From positions 124,001-188,000 of the forward strand of contig NZ_FNIR01000006.1 of NCBI RefSeq assembly GCF_900103975.1: 64,000 nt of DNA, read 5' to 3'. This DNA comes from Klenkia soli (GTDB lineage Bacteria > Actinomycetota > Actinomycetes > Mycobacteriales > Geodermatophilaceae). A model generated the notes under the pieces. The model saw only the letters and a list, made by a program, of their open reading frames with translations, was not told where the DNA came from and did no database searches. Positions 27,719 to 38,008 of the stretch are shown piece after piece; within the stretch, counting starts at the first letter, position 1; each line of letters begins with the position of its first letter. The position numbers were made by a program, and so were the translations under genes.

Positions 27719-29734
27719 ATGACTGTCGAGAGCCTGTACCCCCGTCTCGAGCCGCTTCTCGCCCAGGTGCAGAAGCCGATCCAGTACGTCGGTGGCGAGC
27801 TCAACGCCCAGACCAAGCCGTGGGACGCCGTCCGCGTGCACTGGGCGCTCATGTACCCCGACGCGTACGAGGTCGGGCTGCCCAACCAGGGTCTGATGAT
27901 CCTGTACGAGGTGCTCAACGAGCGCGCCGACGCCCTGGCCGAGCGCACCTACGCGGTGTGGCCCGACCTGGCCGGCCTCATGCGCGAGCACGGCGTCGGC
28001 CAGTTCACGCTCGAGAACCACCGGCCGGTCCGCGACTTCGACTTCCTCGGCGTCAGCTTCGCCACCGAGCTGGGCTACACCAACCTGCTCGACGCCCTCG
28101 ACCTCGCCGGGGTCCCGCTGCACGCGGTCGACCGCGACGAGACCCACCCGGTCGTCGTCGCCGGTGGGCACGCCGCCTTCAACCCCGAGCCGGTGGCCGA
28201 CTTCGTCGACTGCGCGGTGCTCGGCGACGGCGAGCAGGTCGTCGGCGACATGACCGACGTGCACAGCGCCTGGACGGCGGAGGGTCGGCCCGGTGGCCGC
28301 ACCGAGCTGCTGGCCCGGCTGTCCCGCGTCGAGGGCGTCTACGTCCCGCAGTTCTACGCCGTGAGCTACGCCGCCGACGGCACCATCGCGTCCTTCACCC
28401 CCAACCGGGACGACGTCCCCACGCGGGTCGCCAAGCGCACCGTGATGGACCTCGACGAGTGGCCCTACCCGAAGCAGCCGCTGGTGCCGCTCGCCGAGAG
28501 CGTGCACGAGCGCATGAGCGTCGAGATCTTCCGCGGCTGCACCCGGGGTTGCCGGTTCTGCCAGGCCGGGATGATCACCCGCCCGGTGCGCGAGCGGACC
28601 ATCACCGGCATCGGCTCGATGGTCGACGCCGGCCTGCGCGCCACCGGCTACGAGGAGGTGGGCCTGCTCTCGCTCAGCAGCGCCGACCACTCCGAGATCG
28701 GGCAGGTCGCCAAGGAGCTCGCCGACCGCTACGAGGGCACCAACACCGGGCTGTCGCTGCCCTCCACGCGGGTGGACGCCTTCAACGTCACGCTGGCCAA
28801 CGAGCTGTCCCGCAACGGGCGCCGCTCCGGTCTGACCTTCGCCCCCGAGGGCGGCAGCGAGCGCATCCGGCGGGTGATCAACAAGACCGTGTCCAAGGAG
28901 GACCTGGTCCGCACCGTCACCACCGCCTACGCCAACGGCTGGCGGCAGGTGAAGCTGTACTTCATGTGCGGTCTGCCGACCGAGACCGACGAGGACGTCC
29001 TGGAGATCGCCGAGCTGGCGGTCGAGGTCATCCGCGCGGGCCGCGAGGCCGCGGGCAGCAAGGACATCCGCTGCACCGTCTCCATCGGCGGGTTCGTGCC
29101 CAAGCCGCACACCCCGTTCCAGTGGGCGGCGCAGGCCTCGGCCGAGACCATCGACCACCGGCTGCGGGTGCTGCGCGACGCGATCAACGCCGACCGCCGC
29201 ATCGGCCGCTCCATCGGGCTGCGGTACCACGACGGCAAGCCCGGGGTGATCGAGGGGCTGCTGTCCCGCGGCGACCGCCGGGTGGGCCGGGTCATCGAGC
29301 GGGTCTGGCGCGACGGCGGGCACTTCGACGGCTGGAGCGAGCACTTCTCCTACGACCGGTGGGCAACGGCCGCCGCCGAGGAGCTCGCCCCGTTCGGCGT
29401 GGACCTGGCCTGGTACACCACCCGCGAGCGCGGTGAGCACGAGCAGCTGCCCTGGGACCACCTCGAGTCCGGCCTGGACAAGGAGTGGCTCTGGGACGAC
29501 TGGCAGGAGGCGCTGAACGAGGACGAGGTCGCCGACTGCCGGTGGACCCCGTGCTACGACTGCGGCGTCTGCCCGACGATGGGCACCGAGATCCAGATCG
29601 GCCCCACCGGCCGCTCGCTGATCCCGCTGGCCGTCGTCGGCGCAGGGCGCCCGCAGGACCCGGCGGTGGGTGGTGGCCCCCAGGTGGACGTCGCCGTCGA
29701 CGCCGCGGTGGCCGACCCCGTGCACACGCACTGA
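27719..29734 (+). CDS. B12-binding radical SAM protein, TIGR03960 family
   Basis: Protein of 671 aa. An N-terminal cobalamin-binding-like fold (ALMYPDAYEVGLPNQGLMIL) precedes a radical SAM domain whose 4Fe-4S motif is CTRGCRFC at about residues 273-280. Later segments (TFAPEGGSERIRRVINK, FMCGLPTETDEDV, CYDCGVC near the C-terminus) fit the TIGR03960 family, which in many bacteria is paired or fused with the DUF2344 protein that follows here. Its substrate is not known; proximity to rne and ribosomal protein genes suggests RNA or ribosome modification. It overlaps the next gene by 1 bp (TGATG). Confidence 0.87.
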   Translation: MTVESLYPRLEPLLAQVQKPIQYVGGELNAQTKPWDAVRVHWALMYPDAYEVGLPNQGLMILYEVLNERADALAERTYAVWPDLAGLMREHGVGQFTLENHRPVRDFDFLGVSFATELGYTNLLDALDLAGVPLHAVDRDETHPVVVAGGHAAFNPEPVADFVDCAVLGDGEQVVGDMTDVHSAWTAEGRPGGRTELLARLSRVEGVYVPQFYAVSYAADGTIASFTPNRDDVPTRVAKRTVMDLDEWPYPKQPLVPLAESVHERMSVEIFRGCTRGCRFCQAGMITRPVRERTITGIGSMVDAGLRATGYEEVGLLSLSSADHSEIGQVAKELADRYEGTNTGLSLPSTRVDAFNVTLANELSRNGRRSGLTFAPEGGSERIRRVINKTVSKEDLVRTVTTAYANGWRQVKLYFMCGLPTETDEDVLEIAELAVEVIRAGREAAGSKDIRCTVSIGGFVPKPHTPFQWAAQASAETIDHRLRVLRDAINADRRIGRSIGLRYHDGKPGVIEGLLSRGDRRVGRVIERVWRDGGHFDGWSEHFSYDRWATAAAEELAPFGVDLAWYTTRERGEHEQLPWDHLESGLDKEWLWDDWQEALNEDEVADCRWTPCYDCGVCPTMGTEIQIGPTGRSLIPLAVVGAGRPQDPAVGGGPQVDVAVDAAVADPVHTH

Positions 29735-30501
29735 TGGCCCGCCAGCCCGACGGCCCCCCGCCGCCGCCCACCGTCCAGCGGCTCCGGCTGCGCTACACCA
29801 AGCGCGGCCCGCTCCGGTTCGCCTCGCACCGCGACCTCGCGCGTGCCCTCGAGCGGGCGCTGCGCCGGGCCCAGGTGCCCATGGCGTTCTCGGCCGGCTT
29901 CAGCCCGCACCCGAAGATCAGCTACATGGGTGCGGCGCCGACCGGGGCCGCCTCGGAGGCCGAGTACGTCGAGATCGGGCTGGCCGAACGGCGCGACCCC
30001 GAGGCCGTGCGGGTGGCCCTGGATGCCTCGCTGCCCCCGGGCATCGACGTGCTCGAGTGCGTCGAGGCCTCGGCCGGGGGCGGCGCGCTGGCCGACCGGC
30101 TGGACAGCACCCGCTGGCGGATCGACCTGGCCGGTGTCGAGGTCGACGAGCTCGACGCGGCCGTGCGGGCGCTGCTCGCCGCCGAGACCGTGGTCGTGGC
30201 CAAGCGCACCAAGAACGGCCCGCGCGACATCGACGCCCGGGCCGCCGTCGTCTCCGCTGCGGCGTCGGGGGAGGCAGGACGTGCCATACTGCACGTGGTC
30301 GTCCGGCAGGTAACACCTACCGTTCGACCGGACGACGTGTTGGCCGCACTGGCTGCCGTCGCCGACCTGCACCCGCCGTTGCCCCCCCGGGCCGTGCGTG
30401 AGGCGCAGGGCCGGCTCGACGACACCGGTGAGGTGGCCGACCCGCTCGGACCGGACCGCGAGGCCGGCTCCCGCTGCCAGGGGGAGCCCCAGCCGGTCTG
30501 A
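29734..30501 (+). CDS. TIGR03936 (DUF2344) family radical-SAM-associated protein
   Basis: Protein of 255 aa, start ATG 29734 overlapping the stop of the radical SAM gene. RLRYTKRGPLRFASHRDL, AFSAGFSPHPKISY and EAEYVEIGL are diagnostic for DUF2344. The family always accompanies TIGR03960 proteins, so the two very likely form one enzyme system. The C-terminus (PLGPDREAGSRCQGEPQPV) is non-conserved. The 291 bp that follow, up to rne, hold no gene I can support and are probably the rne leader. Confidence 0.87.
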   Translation: MARQPDGPPPPPTVQRLRLRYTKRGPLRFASHRDLARALERALRRAQVPMAFSAGFSPHPKISYMGAAPTGAASEAEYVEIGLAERRDPEAVRVALDASLPPGIDVLECVEASAGGGALADRLDSTRWRIDLAGVEVDELDAAVRALLAAETVVVAKRTKNGPRDIDARAAVVSAAASGEAGRAILHVVVRQVTPTVRPDDVLAALAAVADLHPPLPPRAVREAQGRLDDTGEVADPLGPDREAGSRCQGEPQPV

Positions 30502-30792
30502 CCCGGTGGGGCCGGCCGCCCGGGCCGACGCAGGACGTCGCCCCGCACCGCGAACTGCCAGCCGCGGCGCACACCAGCCTTCGCACCACCGCTCCACCCA
30601 GCGAGCCAGCACCACCGAGAACCTGCACCAGCACCACCGGGACCCGATCACGTGGCCGGGTTCTGGCACCAGACTTCAGCGGGCCCCGGTACGCCATCTC
30701 GGCGGACCGACCCGCCCGACCCGTACCCCTGTGCGGCCGCCGACCGTCGACGACGACCGGCGCCCGGGGGTGCACCAGGAGGCGAGCCCTTC

Positions 30793-33700
30793 GTGGCCGA
30801 CACCGACGACAACACCACAGCAGAGCCCACCACCGACGGGGTGGGCGAGCAGCAGGACACCACCCCGCCCGACATCCCCGCGGGCGAGCCGGCTCCCGAG
30901 CCGACCGACGAGGAGCCCGCCGTCGAGGACTCGGCGGTCGACGAGACGGTCGTCGCGGAGCCGACCGAGCTGCGCCTGCAGGCCGACGCCGAGACCCTCG
31001 AGGCCGCGGCGATCCCGCCGACCAGGGCGCAGGACGCCCCCGACGAGGCGCCGCGGTTCGGCGCCCAGTTCAGCTCGCCCGAGCCCACCACCGTCACCGC
31101 CCGGCCGCGTCGCCGCGCCACCCGGCCGGCGCTGGCCGCCGACCCGGGCTCGGTCGAGCCAGCTCCGGCCGCCCCGCCGACCGCACCGGCCTTCATCGCG
31201 TTCGTCGCGGCCCCGGCCGACGCCGAGCCCGCCGCCCCGGCCACCCGCCGGCGCAGCCGCCGCACCCAGGCCGAGACCCCGGCCGAGCCGACGGAGGTCT
31301 CCGAGGTCGCCCCGGAGGCCACCGAGGAGCAGGACGAGTCGGCCGGCCGTCCCCGCCGCAGCCGCTCGCGGCGCAAGCCCGCCACCGAGGTCGACCGCCC
31401 CGCCGACGACGAGTCCGTCGTCCTGCCGGCGCCGGACGCCGAGGACGAGAACACCGACGACGCCGACACCGACACCGACGCCGACGACGCCGAGGACCGC
31501 GGTGGTGACGGGGCCGGCAGCCGTCGTCGTCGTCGCGGCCGCCGTGGCCGTGGCCGTGGCCGCACCGGCGAGGACGACGACGGTGCCGACGACACCGACG
31601 CCGCGCAGGACGACGCAGCCGCCGAGGGCGAGGACGCCGAGTCCACCGACGACGACGGCGACACCGACGACGGGGCCGACGCGTCGGGCTCGGGCACGCG
31701 TCGGCGCCGCCGGCGTCGTCGCCGCGGTGGCGAGTCCACCGGGTCCGACACCAGCGACAGCACGGACGACGACCGCCCCGAGCGCGCCGGCCGCAACGGC
31801 CGCGACTCCAGCGACGACGCCGTCAAGGGCGTGGCCGGCTCCACCCGGCTCGAGGCCAAGCGCCAGCGTCGGCGGGACGGCCGGGACACCGGTCGCCGTC
31901 GCGCGCCGATCCTCAGCGAGTCCGAGTTCCTGGCCCGTCGCGAGGCCGTCGACCGCTCGATGGTCATCCGCCAGCAGGGCGAGCGCACCCAGATCGCCGT
32001 CCTCGAGGACGACGTCCTGGTCGAGCACTACGTGACCCAGGCGCAGTCGGCGTCCTTCGCCGGCAACGTCTACCTGGGCCGGGTGCAGAACGTGCTGCCC
32101 TCGATGGAGGCCGCGTTCGTCGACGTCGGCAAGGGCCGCAACGCCGTGCTCTACGCCGGTGAGGTCAACTGGGAGACCGCGGGGCTCTCGGGCAAGTCGC
32201 GCTCCATCGAGCAGGCGCTGAAGTCCGGCGACAAGGTCCTGGTGCAGGTCACGAAGGACCCGATCGGGCACAAGGGCGCCCGGCTGACCCAGCAGATCAA
32301 CCTGCCCGGCCGCTTCCTGGTCTACGTGCCCGGCGGCTCGATGACCGGGATCAGCCGCAAGCTGCCCGACAACGAGCGTCAGCGGCTCAAGGACATCCTC
32401 AAGAAGATCGTCCCCGAGGACGCCGGCGTCATCATCCGCACGGCCGCCGAGGGGGCCTCCGAGGAGGAGCTCACCCGCGACGTCGCCCGGCTGCAGGCGC
32501 AGTGGGAGGTCATCCAGACGAAGGCCGCCTCGGCCTCCTCTGCCCCGACGCTGCTGTACGGCGAGCCCGACCTGGCGATCCGGGTCATCCGCGACGTGTT
32601 CAACGAGGACTTCAAGCGGCTGGTCGTGCAGGGCGACGACGCGTGGGACACCGTCGAGGCATACGTCGCGCACGTCTCCCCGGAGCTGTCGCAGCGATTG
32701 GAGCGGTTCATCGGCAACGGTGACGTGTTCCGCGACCTGCGCATCGACGAGCAGCTGCTCAAGGCCCTGGACCGCAAGGTCTGGCTGCCCTCGGGCGGGT
32801 CGCTGGTCATCGACCGCACCGAGGCGATGACCGTCGTCGACGTCAACACCGGCAAGTTCACCGGCTCGGGCGGCAACCTCGAGCAGACGGTCACCCGGAA
32901 CAACATCGAGGCCGCCGAGGAGATCGTCCGCCAGCTCCGGCTGCGCGACATCGGCGGCATGATCGTGATCGACTTCATCGACATGGTGCTCGAGAGCAAC
33001 CGCGACCTGGTGCTGCGCCGGCTCACCGAGTGCCTGGGCCGCGACCGCACCAAGCACCAGGTCGCCGAGGTCACCTCGTTGGGCCTGGTGCAGATGACCC
33101 GCAAGCGCGTCGGGCAGGGCCTGCTCGAGGTGTTCAGCGAGAACTGCGAGCACTGCCGCGGCCGCGGCGTGGTCGTGCACCTGGATCCGGTGGACGAGAA
33201 GAAGCGCTCCGGCGGCCAGAACGGCAACGGCAACGGCAACCACGGTGGCCACGGCACGCCGGGGAACGGCGGCCAGGGGAACGGCGGGCACGGCAACGGC
33301 AACCAGGGCGGCGGCCGCGGCCGGGGCGACGACCGGCCCACCGAGGCCGTGCAGGCCGCGCCGGCCGAGGACGACGCACCGGCCACCGGCCCCGAGGGGG
33401 ACACCCCGCAGGAGTCCACCGGCCGGTCCGGTCGGCGCAACCGCGGACGCCGCAACCGTGGCCGCAGCGGTGACGACCAGGTGGCCGAGGACGCCGCCGT
33501 GCTCGCCGCGAGCCACGGGGACGACGCCCAGGTGGACGACGCCGACGACACGGTTCCTGACCTGCAGGACGGCGGCCAGGGCGAGAAGGCCGGTGCCGTC
33601 GAGCCCGACGAGGTCGTGCAGGCGGTCGCCGAGGTGACGCAGGACGAGGTCGAGCCGACCACCGCCGAGCCGGCCAGCACCGAGCCGGCCAGCACCGAGC

Positions 33701-33945
33701 CGGCCAGCACCGAGCCGGCCAGCACCGAGCCGGCCGCCGAGGAGCCGACCGCCGTCGACGACTCCGGCCCGCTCGTGGTCGACGGCGTGCCGCCCCAGGT
33801 GCAGGTGCAGGACGCGCCGGTAGCCGTGGAGCAGCCCGCCGAGCAGCCCGAGCCTCCGGTGGTCGACGAGGCCCCGGCGGCGCCGGTCGCCCGTCCGCGC
33901 CGTCGCCGGGCGGCCAGCCGCCCGGCCGGACCGCCCGTCGAGTGA
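30793..33945 (+). CDS. rne: ribonuclease E/G
   Basis: Endoribonuclease of 1050 aa that starts mRNA decay and processes rRNA. The first 380 residues are low complexity: acidic Glu/Asp stretches alternating with Arg blocks ([14 protein letters not shown]). The catalytic core starts at about residue 385 with an S1 domain (NVYLGRVQNVLPSMEAAFVD). The metal-binding Asp residues are in VVDVNTGKF and MIVIDFIDM (about 680 and 727) and the Zn-link is CEHCRGRG (about 785). The tail has GNGNGNHGGHG runs and four TEPAS repeats. The start GTG 30793 follows AGGAGG by 10 bases; the frame is open from 30652. Long tails at both ends are typical of actinobacterial RNase E. Confidence 0.93.
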   Translation: MADTDDNTTAEPTTDGVGEQQDTTPPDIPAGEPAPEPTDEEPAVEDSAVDETVVAEPTELRLQADAETLEAAAIPPTRAQDAPDEAPRFGAQFSSPEPTTVTARPRRRATRPALAADPGSVEPAPAAPPTAPAFIAFVAAPADAEPAAPATRRRSRRTQAETPAEPTEVSEVAPEATEEQDESAGRPRRSRSRRKPATEVDRPADDESVVLPAPDAEDENTDDADTDTDADDAEDRGGDGAGSRRRRRGRRGRGRGRTGEDDDGADDTDAAQDDAAAEGEDAESTDDDGDTDDGADASGSGTRRRRRRRRRGGESTGSDTSDSTDDDRPERAGRNGRDSSDDAVKGVAGSTRLEAKRQRRRDGRDTGRRRAPILSESEFLARREAVDRSMVIRQQGERTQIAVLEDDVLVEHYVTQAQSASFAGNVYLGRVQNVLPSMEAAFVDVGKGRNAVLYAGEVNWETAGLSGKSRSIEQALKSGDKVLVQVTKDPIGHKGARLTQQINLPGRFLVYVPGGSMTGISRKLPDNERQRLKDILKKIVPEDAGVIIRTAAEGASEEELTRDVARLQAQWEVIQTKAASASSAPTLLYGEPDLAIRVIRDVFNEDFKRLVVQGDDAWDTVEAYVAHVSPELSQRLERFIGNGDVFRDLRIDEQLLKALDRKVWLPSGGSLVIDRTEAMTVVDVNTGKFTGSGGNLEQTVTRNNIEAAEEIVRQLRLRDIGGMIVIDFIDMVLESNRDLVLRRLTECLGRDRTKHQVAEVTSLGLVQMTRKRVGQGLLEVFSENCEHCRGRGVVVHLDPVDEKKRSGGQNGNGNGNHGGHGTPGNGGQGNGGHGNGNQGGGRGRGDDRPTEAVQAAPAEDDAPATGPEGDTPQESTGRSGRRNRGRRNRGRSGDDQVAEDAAVLAASHGDDAQVDDADDTVPDLQDGGQGEKAGAVEPDEVVQAVAEVTQDEVEPTTAEPASTEPASTEPASTEPASTEPAAEEPTAVDDSGPLVVDGVPPQVQVQDAPVAVEQPAEQPEPPVVDEAPAAPVARPRRRRAASRPAGPPVE
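33667..33735 (+). repeat. tandem 15-bp repeat in the rne tail
   Basis: Four perfect 15-bp units (GAGCCGGCCAGCACC) and a 9-bp partial copy encode repeated Glu-Pro-Ala-Ser-Thr. Perfect identity implies recent expansion by slippage. Confidence 0.9.
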
Positions 33946-33951
33946 CCCGTT

Positions 33952-33988
33952 CCGGTGCCGGTGACGACCTGCTCGTCGCCGGCACCGG
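33952..33988 (+). terminator. intrinsic terminator after rne
   Basis: A 16-bp stem with one T-G pair (33952-33967 with 33973-33988) and loop CCTGC lies 6 bp after the rne stop. Confidence 0.85.
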
Positions 33989-34028
33989 GCCGCGGACGCC
34001 GGACCCGACGAGAGGTCCGGCACAGGGG

Positions 34029-34059
34029 TTCGACCCGGCCCGCACCGCTCGGGTACGCT
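34029..34059 (+). promoter_or_regulatory. candidate promoter of rplU-rpmA
   Basis: TTCGAC (34029-34034) and TACGCT (34054-34059) are spaced by 19 bp. Transcription from here would give a leader of about 140 nt before rplU. No known L21 leader structure was recognised. Confidence 0.45.
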
Positions 34060-34204
34060 AGCCGGGTTGCTCCGTCCGGAGTGGCTGCTGCCCTGCGCCT
34101 CGTGCGCGGAGACGGCGGGCCCCGGGTGATCGAGCAGCCCGTCCCGCACACCGGTTCGCGCCGGGGTGCGCCCAGGACAACGAAGACCTATCGAGGAGTC
34201 AGTG

Positions 34205-34525
34205 GTGTACGCAGTCGTCAAGGCCGGTGGGAAGCAGCACAAGGTGGCTGTCGGTGACCGGTTCACCGTCAACCGTCTCGCGGGCGCAGCCGGCGACACC
34301 GTCGCGCTGCCCGTGGTGCTCCTGGTCGACGGCGACACCGTCACCAGCGACGCCGACGCGCTGGCGAAGGTCACCGCCACCGGCGAGATCGTCGAGCACG
34401 GCAAGGGCCCGAAGATCAAGATCCACAAGTTCAAGAACAAGACCGGCTACCACAAGCGCCAGGGGCACCGTCAGCCGCTGAGCGAGGTCGTGGTCACCGC
34501 CATCGGTTCCGAGAAGAAGGGCTGA
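34205..34525 (+). CDS. rplU: 50S ribosomal protein L21
   Basis: Large-subunit ribosomal protein of 106 aa. [13 protein letters not shown] at the N-terminus and [16 protein letters not shown] near the C-terminus are diagnostic. Two GTG codons are adjacent (34202 and 34205); I chose 34205 because it gives the conserved M-Y-A-V-V-K start and sits 6 bases after AGGAG. rpmA follows after 7 bp. Confidence 0.95.
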   Translation: MYAVVKAGGKQHKVAVGDRFTVNRLAGAAGDTVALPVVLLVDGDTVTSDADALAKVTATGEIVEHGKGPKIKIHKFKNKTGYHKRQGHRQPLSEVVVTAIGSEKKG

Positions 34526-34532
34526 CGCCGCC

Positions 34533-34808
34533 ATGGCTCACAAGAAGGGCGCATCGTCGTCCCGCAACGGTCGCGACTCGAACGCCCAGCGCCTCGGCGT
34601 GAAGCGCTTCGGCGGCCAGGTCGTCAAGGCCGGCGAGATCATCGTCCGCCAGCGCGGCACCCACTTCCACCCCGGCCTCGGCGTCGGCCGCGGCAAGGAC
34701 GACACGCTGTTCGCCCTCACCCCGGGTGCGGTCGAGTTCGGCCGTCGCGGCGGCCGTCGGGTCGTCAACGTGCAGCTCGTCGAGCCCGCCCTCGAGCCGG
34801 CTGTCTGA
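34533..34808 (+). CDS. rpmA: 50S ribosomal protein L27
   Basis: Large-subunit protein of 91 aa placed near the peptidyl transferase centre. [16 protein letters not shown] is the conserved N-terminus and the protein continues [21 protein letters not shown] (quoted in part). It is the second gene of the rplU-rpmA operon. Confidence 0.96.
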   Translation: MAHKKGASSSRNGRDSNAQRLGVKRFGGQVVKAGEIIVRQRGTHFHPGLGVGRGKDDTLFALTPGAVEFGRRGGRRVVNVQLVEPALEPAV

Positions 34809-34837
34809 ACCTGCTCCACCAGCACCACCTGTTCCAT

Positions 34838-34869
34838 CCGGGCCCGGCGGGAGATCCTGCCGGGCCCGG
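34838..34869 (+). terminator. hairpin between rpmA and obg
   Basis: A perfect 11-bp GC stem (34838-34848 with 34859-34869) with a 10-nt loop. It could terminate rplU-rpmA or attenuate read-through to obg, which starts 41 bp later. Confidence 0.65.
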
Positions 34870-34909
34870 TCCCATCCGTACGGCCGTTTGACGTGGAGAG
34901 GCGGCGATC

Positions 34910-36388
34910 ATGGCCGCTTTCATCGACCGGGTGACCGTGCACGTGTCCGCAGGCAACGGTGGCCACGGGGTCAGCTCCGTGCACCGCGAGAAGTTCAAGC
35001 CCCTCGGTGGCCCCGACGGCGGCAACGGCGGCGACGGCGGCGACGTCGTCCTCGAGGTCGACGCCAGCGTGCACACGCTGCTGGACTTCCACCACCACCC
35101 GCACCAGAAGGCCCCCAACGGCAAGCCCGGCGCGGGCAGCAACCGCAACGGCGCCCGCGGCGAGGACGCCGTGCTGCGTGTGCCCGAGGGCACCGTGGTC
35201 ACCACCGCCGACGGCGAGGTGCTCGCCGACCTCATGGGCGTGGGCACCCGCATGGTGCTGGCCGCCGGTGGCCGGGGCGGGCTGGGCAACGCCGCGCTGG
35301 CCAACGCCCGTCGCAAGGCCCCCGGCTTCGCCCTGCTGGGCGAGCCCGGCGAGGCGGTCGACGCGGTGCTGGAGCTCAAGAGCGTCGCCGACGTCGGCCT
35401 GGTCGGGTTCCCCTCGGCCGGCAAGTCCTCGCTGGTCGCCGCGATGAGCGCCGCCAAGCCCAAGATCGCCGACTACCCGTTCACCACGCTCGTCCCGAAC
35501 CTGGGCGTGATCCGCTCCGGCGACGTCACCTACACGATGGCCGACGTCCCCGGGCTCATCCCCGGCGCCTCGACCGGGCGTGGGCTGGGCCTGCAGTTCC
35601 TCCGGCACGTCGAGCGCTGCGCCGTCCTGGTGCACGTGGTCGACATGGCGACGATGGAGCCCGGCCGCGACCCCGAGAACGACATCGCCGCGCTCGAGCA
35701 CGAGCTCCGCGAGTACGACGACGAGCTCGACCTGGTCGGCCGACTCCGCATCGCCGTGCTGAACAAGATCGACGTGCCCGACGGCCGCGAGCTGGTCGAC
35801 CTGGTCCGCGGCACGCTCGAGGCCCGTGGCCTCGAGGTCCACCCGATCAGTGCCGTCACCGGCGAGGGCCTGGCCGAGTTCGGGTACGCGCTGGCCCGTG
35901 CGGTCGAGGCGCACCGGGCCTCGCTGCCGGCCCCCGAGGCGCTGCGCATCACCCTCACGCCCAAGGCGGTCGACGACGGCGGCTTCGTCGTGCAGCCCGA
36001 CCCCCGCACCGACGGCTGGATGGTCGTGGGTGTGCGCCCCGAGCGCTGGGTGCGGCAGACCGACTTCAGCAACGACGAGGCCGTGGGCTACCTGGCCGAC
36101 CGGCTGAACCGGCTCGGTGTCGAGATCGAGCTGGCCAAGGCCGGTGCCCGCCCCGGCGACGCGATCACCGTCGGCGACGTCACCTTCGACTGGGAGCCGA
36201 CGCTGCCCGCCGGCACGCTCACCGTCGAGGAGACCGCGGGCCTGGGTGGCCGCGGCACCGACGTGCGGCTCGAGACCAACGCCCGCCCGCGGGCCGACGA
36301 GCGCCTGGCCGCCAAGCGTCGTCGGCGCACCCCCTACGAGCTGCTCGAGCCGGAGGACGACGACCCCAGCTGGGACGACGCCCCGTGA
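34910..36388 (+). CDS. obg: GTPase Obg/CgtA
   Basis: Essential GTPase of 492 aa in ribosome assembly and stress signalling. The Gly-rich Obg domain spans about residues 1-158 ([13 protein letters not shown]), the G domain 159-335 with P-loop [18 protein letters not shown] and NKID, and an OCT domain ([20 protein letters not shown]) follows from about 355. ATG 34910 follows GGAGAGG. The stop overlaps proB by 4 bp. Confidence 0.96.
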   Translation: MAAFIDRVTVHVSAGNGGHGVSSVHREKFKPLGGPDGGNGGDGGDVVLEVDASVHTLLDFHHHPHQKAPNGKPGAGSNRNGARGEDAVLRVPEGTVVTTADGEVLADLMGVGTRMVLAAGGRGGLGNAALANARRKAPGFALLGEPGEAVDAVLELKSVADVGLVGFPSAGKSSLVAAMSAAKPKIADYPFTTLVPNLGVIRSGDVTYTMADVPGLIPGASTGRGLGLQFLRHVERCAVLVHVVDMATMEPGRDPENDIAALEHELREYDDELDLVGRLRIAVLNKIDVPDGRELVDLVRGTLEARGLEVHPISAVTGEGLAEFGYALARAVEAHRASLPAPEALRITLTPKAVDDGGFVVQPDPRTDGWMVVGVRPERWVRQTDFSNDEAVGYLADRLNRLGVEIELAKAGARPGDAITVGDVTFDWEPTLPAGTLTVEETAGLGGRGTDVRLETNARPRADERLAAKRRRRTPYELLEPEDDDPSWDDAP

Positions 36389-37503
36389 CCCGGGAGGCCG
36401 TGGCCGCCGCCCACCGCGTGGTGGTCAAGGTCGGGTCCTCCAGCCTGACCTCCCTCGAGGCCGGCCTGGACGAGGGCCGGCTGCGGGCGCTGGTCGACGT
36501 CCTCGCCGCGCTGCGCGCCGCCGGCCGGGACGTCGTGCTGGTCTCCTCCGGCGCCATCGGCACCGGGTTGGCCCCGCTGGGCGTCACCGGCCGCCCGCGG
36601 GACCTCGCCACCGCGCAGGCCGCGGCCAGCGTCGGCCAGCTGCGGCTGATGCGCGCCTACGCCGATGCCTTCGCCGAGCACGGCATCACCGTCGGCCAGG
36701 TGCTGCTCACCGCCGACGACCTCACCCGCCGCGGGCACTACCGCAACGCCCGGCAGACCGTCGACCGGCTGCTGGCCCTGGGTGTGCTGCCGGTGGTGAA
36801 CGAGAACGACACCGTGGCCACCGAGGAGATCCGGTTCGGCGACAACGACCGGCTGGCCGCGCTGGTGGCGCACCTGGCGGTGGCCGACGCGCTGGTCCTG
36901 CTGAGCGACATCGACGCGGTCTACGACGGCGACCCGCGAGTGGGTCCGGCCTCCCGCATCGACACCGTCACCGGCCCCGACGACCTCGCCGCGGTGGTGC
37001 TCGGCTCGGCTGCGCGCAACGGCGTGGGCACCGGGGGGATGGCCACCAAGGTCGAGGCCGCGTTCATCGCCGCGCAGGCCGGGGTGCCCGTCGTCGTCAC
37101 CTCGACCGCGCAGGCCGCCGCCGCGCTGGCCGGCGAGCCGGTCGGCACGCTGTTCGCTGCCCACGGTCGTCGTCCCTCCGCCCGGCAGTTCTGGCTGCGG
37201 TACGCCTCCCGGCCGCGCGGCCGGGTGCTGCTGGACGCCGGAGCCGTGGCCGCCGTGCGCGAGCGCGGTGCCTCGCTGCTGGCTGCCGGGGTCACCGGGG
37301 TCACCGGCGAGTTCCTCGCCGACGACCCGGTCGAGCTGGTCGGACCCGACGGGGTCGTGGTCGCCCGCGGGCTGGTCTCCTACGACGCCCGCGAGATGCC
37401 CGGCCTGGTCGGGCGGTCCACCGGTGACCTGGAACCCGACCACCGGCGCCCGGTCGTGCACCGCGACGAGATGGTGCTGGTCCGGGCCTCCGTCGGCGCC
37501 TGA
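36385..37503 (+). CDS. proB: glutamate 5-kinase
   Basis: First enzyme of proline synthesis, 372 aa, phosphorylating glutamate. The amino acid kinase domain shows [31 protein letters not shown] and FGDNDRLAA; a C-terminal PUA domain starts at about residue 275. The GTG at 36385 overlaps the obg stop by 4 bp. Its product is the substrate of proA, which here lies 2.2 kb downstream behind four other genes. Confidence 0.95.
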   Translation: MTREAVAAAHRVVVKVGSSSLTSLEAGLDEGRLRALVDVLAALRAAGRDVVLVSSGAIGTGLAPLGVTGRPRDLATAQAAASVGQLRLMRAYADAFAEHGITVGQVLLTADDLTRRGHYRNARQTVDRLLALGVLPVVNENDTVATEEIRFGDNDRLAALVAHLAVADALVLLSDIDAVYDGDPRVGPASRIDTVTGPDDLAAVVLGSAARNGVGTGGMATKVEAAFIAAQAGVPVVVTSTAQAAAALAGEPVGTLFAAHGRRPSARQFWLRYASRPRGRVLLDAGAVAAVRERGASLLAAGVTGVTGEFLADDPVELVGPDGVVVARGLVSYDAREMPGLVGRSTGDLEPDHRRPVVHRDEMVLVRASVGA

Positions 37504-37516
37504 GAGGATCCTCGGC

Positions 37517-37996
37517 GTGGCTCTGCGTCCCATCCGTGAACTCGGCGACCCGGTGCTGCGCACCCCCTGCGACCCGGTGCGCGCCTTCGACGCCGCGCTG
37601 GCCGGGCTGGTGCGCGACCTCGAGGAGACCGTCGACCACCCCGGCCGGGCAGGCCTGGCGGCCAACCAGATCGGCGTCTCGCTGCGGGTCTTCAGCTTCC
37701 ACATCGACGGCGAGATCGGTCACCTCGTCAACCCGGTGATCGTCGAGCGCTCCGAGGAGACCCAGGACGGCGACGAGGGCTGCCTGTCGGTGCCCGGCCT
37801 CTACGCCCCCACCGTGCGGGCGATGTGGTGCGCGGCCGAGGGGTTCGACGTCGAGGGCAAACCGCTGCGCCTCGAGGGCGAGGGCCTGATGGCCCGCTGC
37901 CTGCAGCACGAGGTCGACCACCTCGACGGCATGGTGTTCCTCCAGCGGCTGACCGGCGAGGCCAAGAAGGCCGCCTTCCGCGCCCTGCGCGGCTGA
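37517..37996 (+). CDS. def: peptide deformylase
   Basis: Metallo-enzyme of 159 aa that removes the formyl group from nascent proteins. The three motifs are present: GLAANQIG (motif 1, preceded by A rather than the usual G-x-G), EGCLSVP with the metal Cys, and QHEVDHLDG with two metal His and the catalytic Glu. Start GTG 37517. It is convergent with the rhodanese gene, 12 bp apart. Confidence 0.93.
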   Translation: MALRPIRELGDPVLRTPCDPVRAFDAALAGLVRDLEETVDHPGRAGLAANQIGVSLRVFSFHIDGEIGHLVNPVIVERSEETQDGDEGCLSVPGLYAPTVRAMWCAAEGFDVEGKPLRLEGEGLMARCLQHEVDHLDGMVFLQRLTGEAKKAAFRALRG

Positions 37997-38008
37997 TCCA
38001 CCCCACGA

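Noticed and set aside
33667-33735. CRISPR-like array
   Set aside because: The 15-bp units are contiguous with no spacers and lie in coding sequence as an in-frame peptide repeat.
34060-34204. L21 autoregulatory leader upstream of rplU
   Set aside because: The length would allow one, but I could not find the paired elements expected of a known L21 leader.
30676-34440. Very long minus-strand open frame (1254 codons) opposite rne and rplU
   Set aside because: Antisense shadow of rne and rplU, rich in Gly/Leu/Val/Arg with no domain; it crosses two real genes and a terminator.
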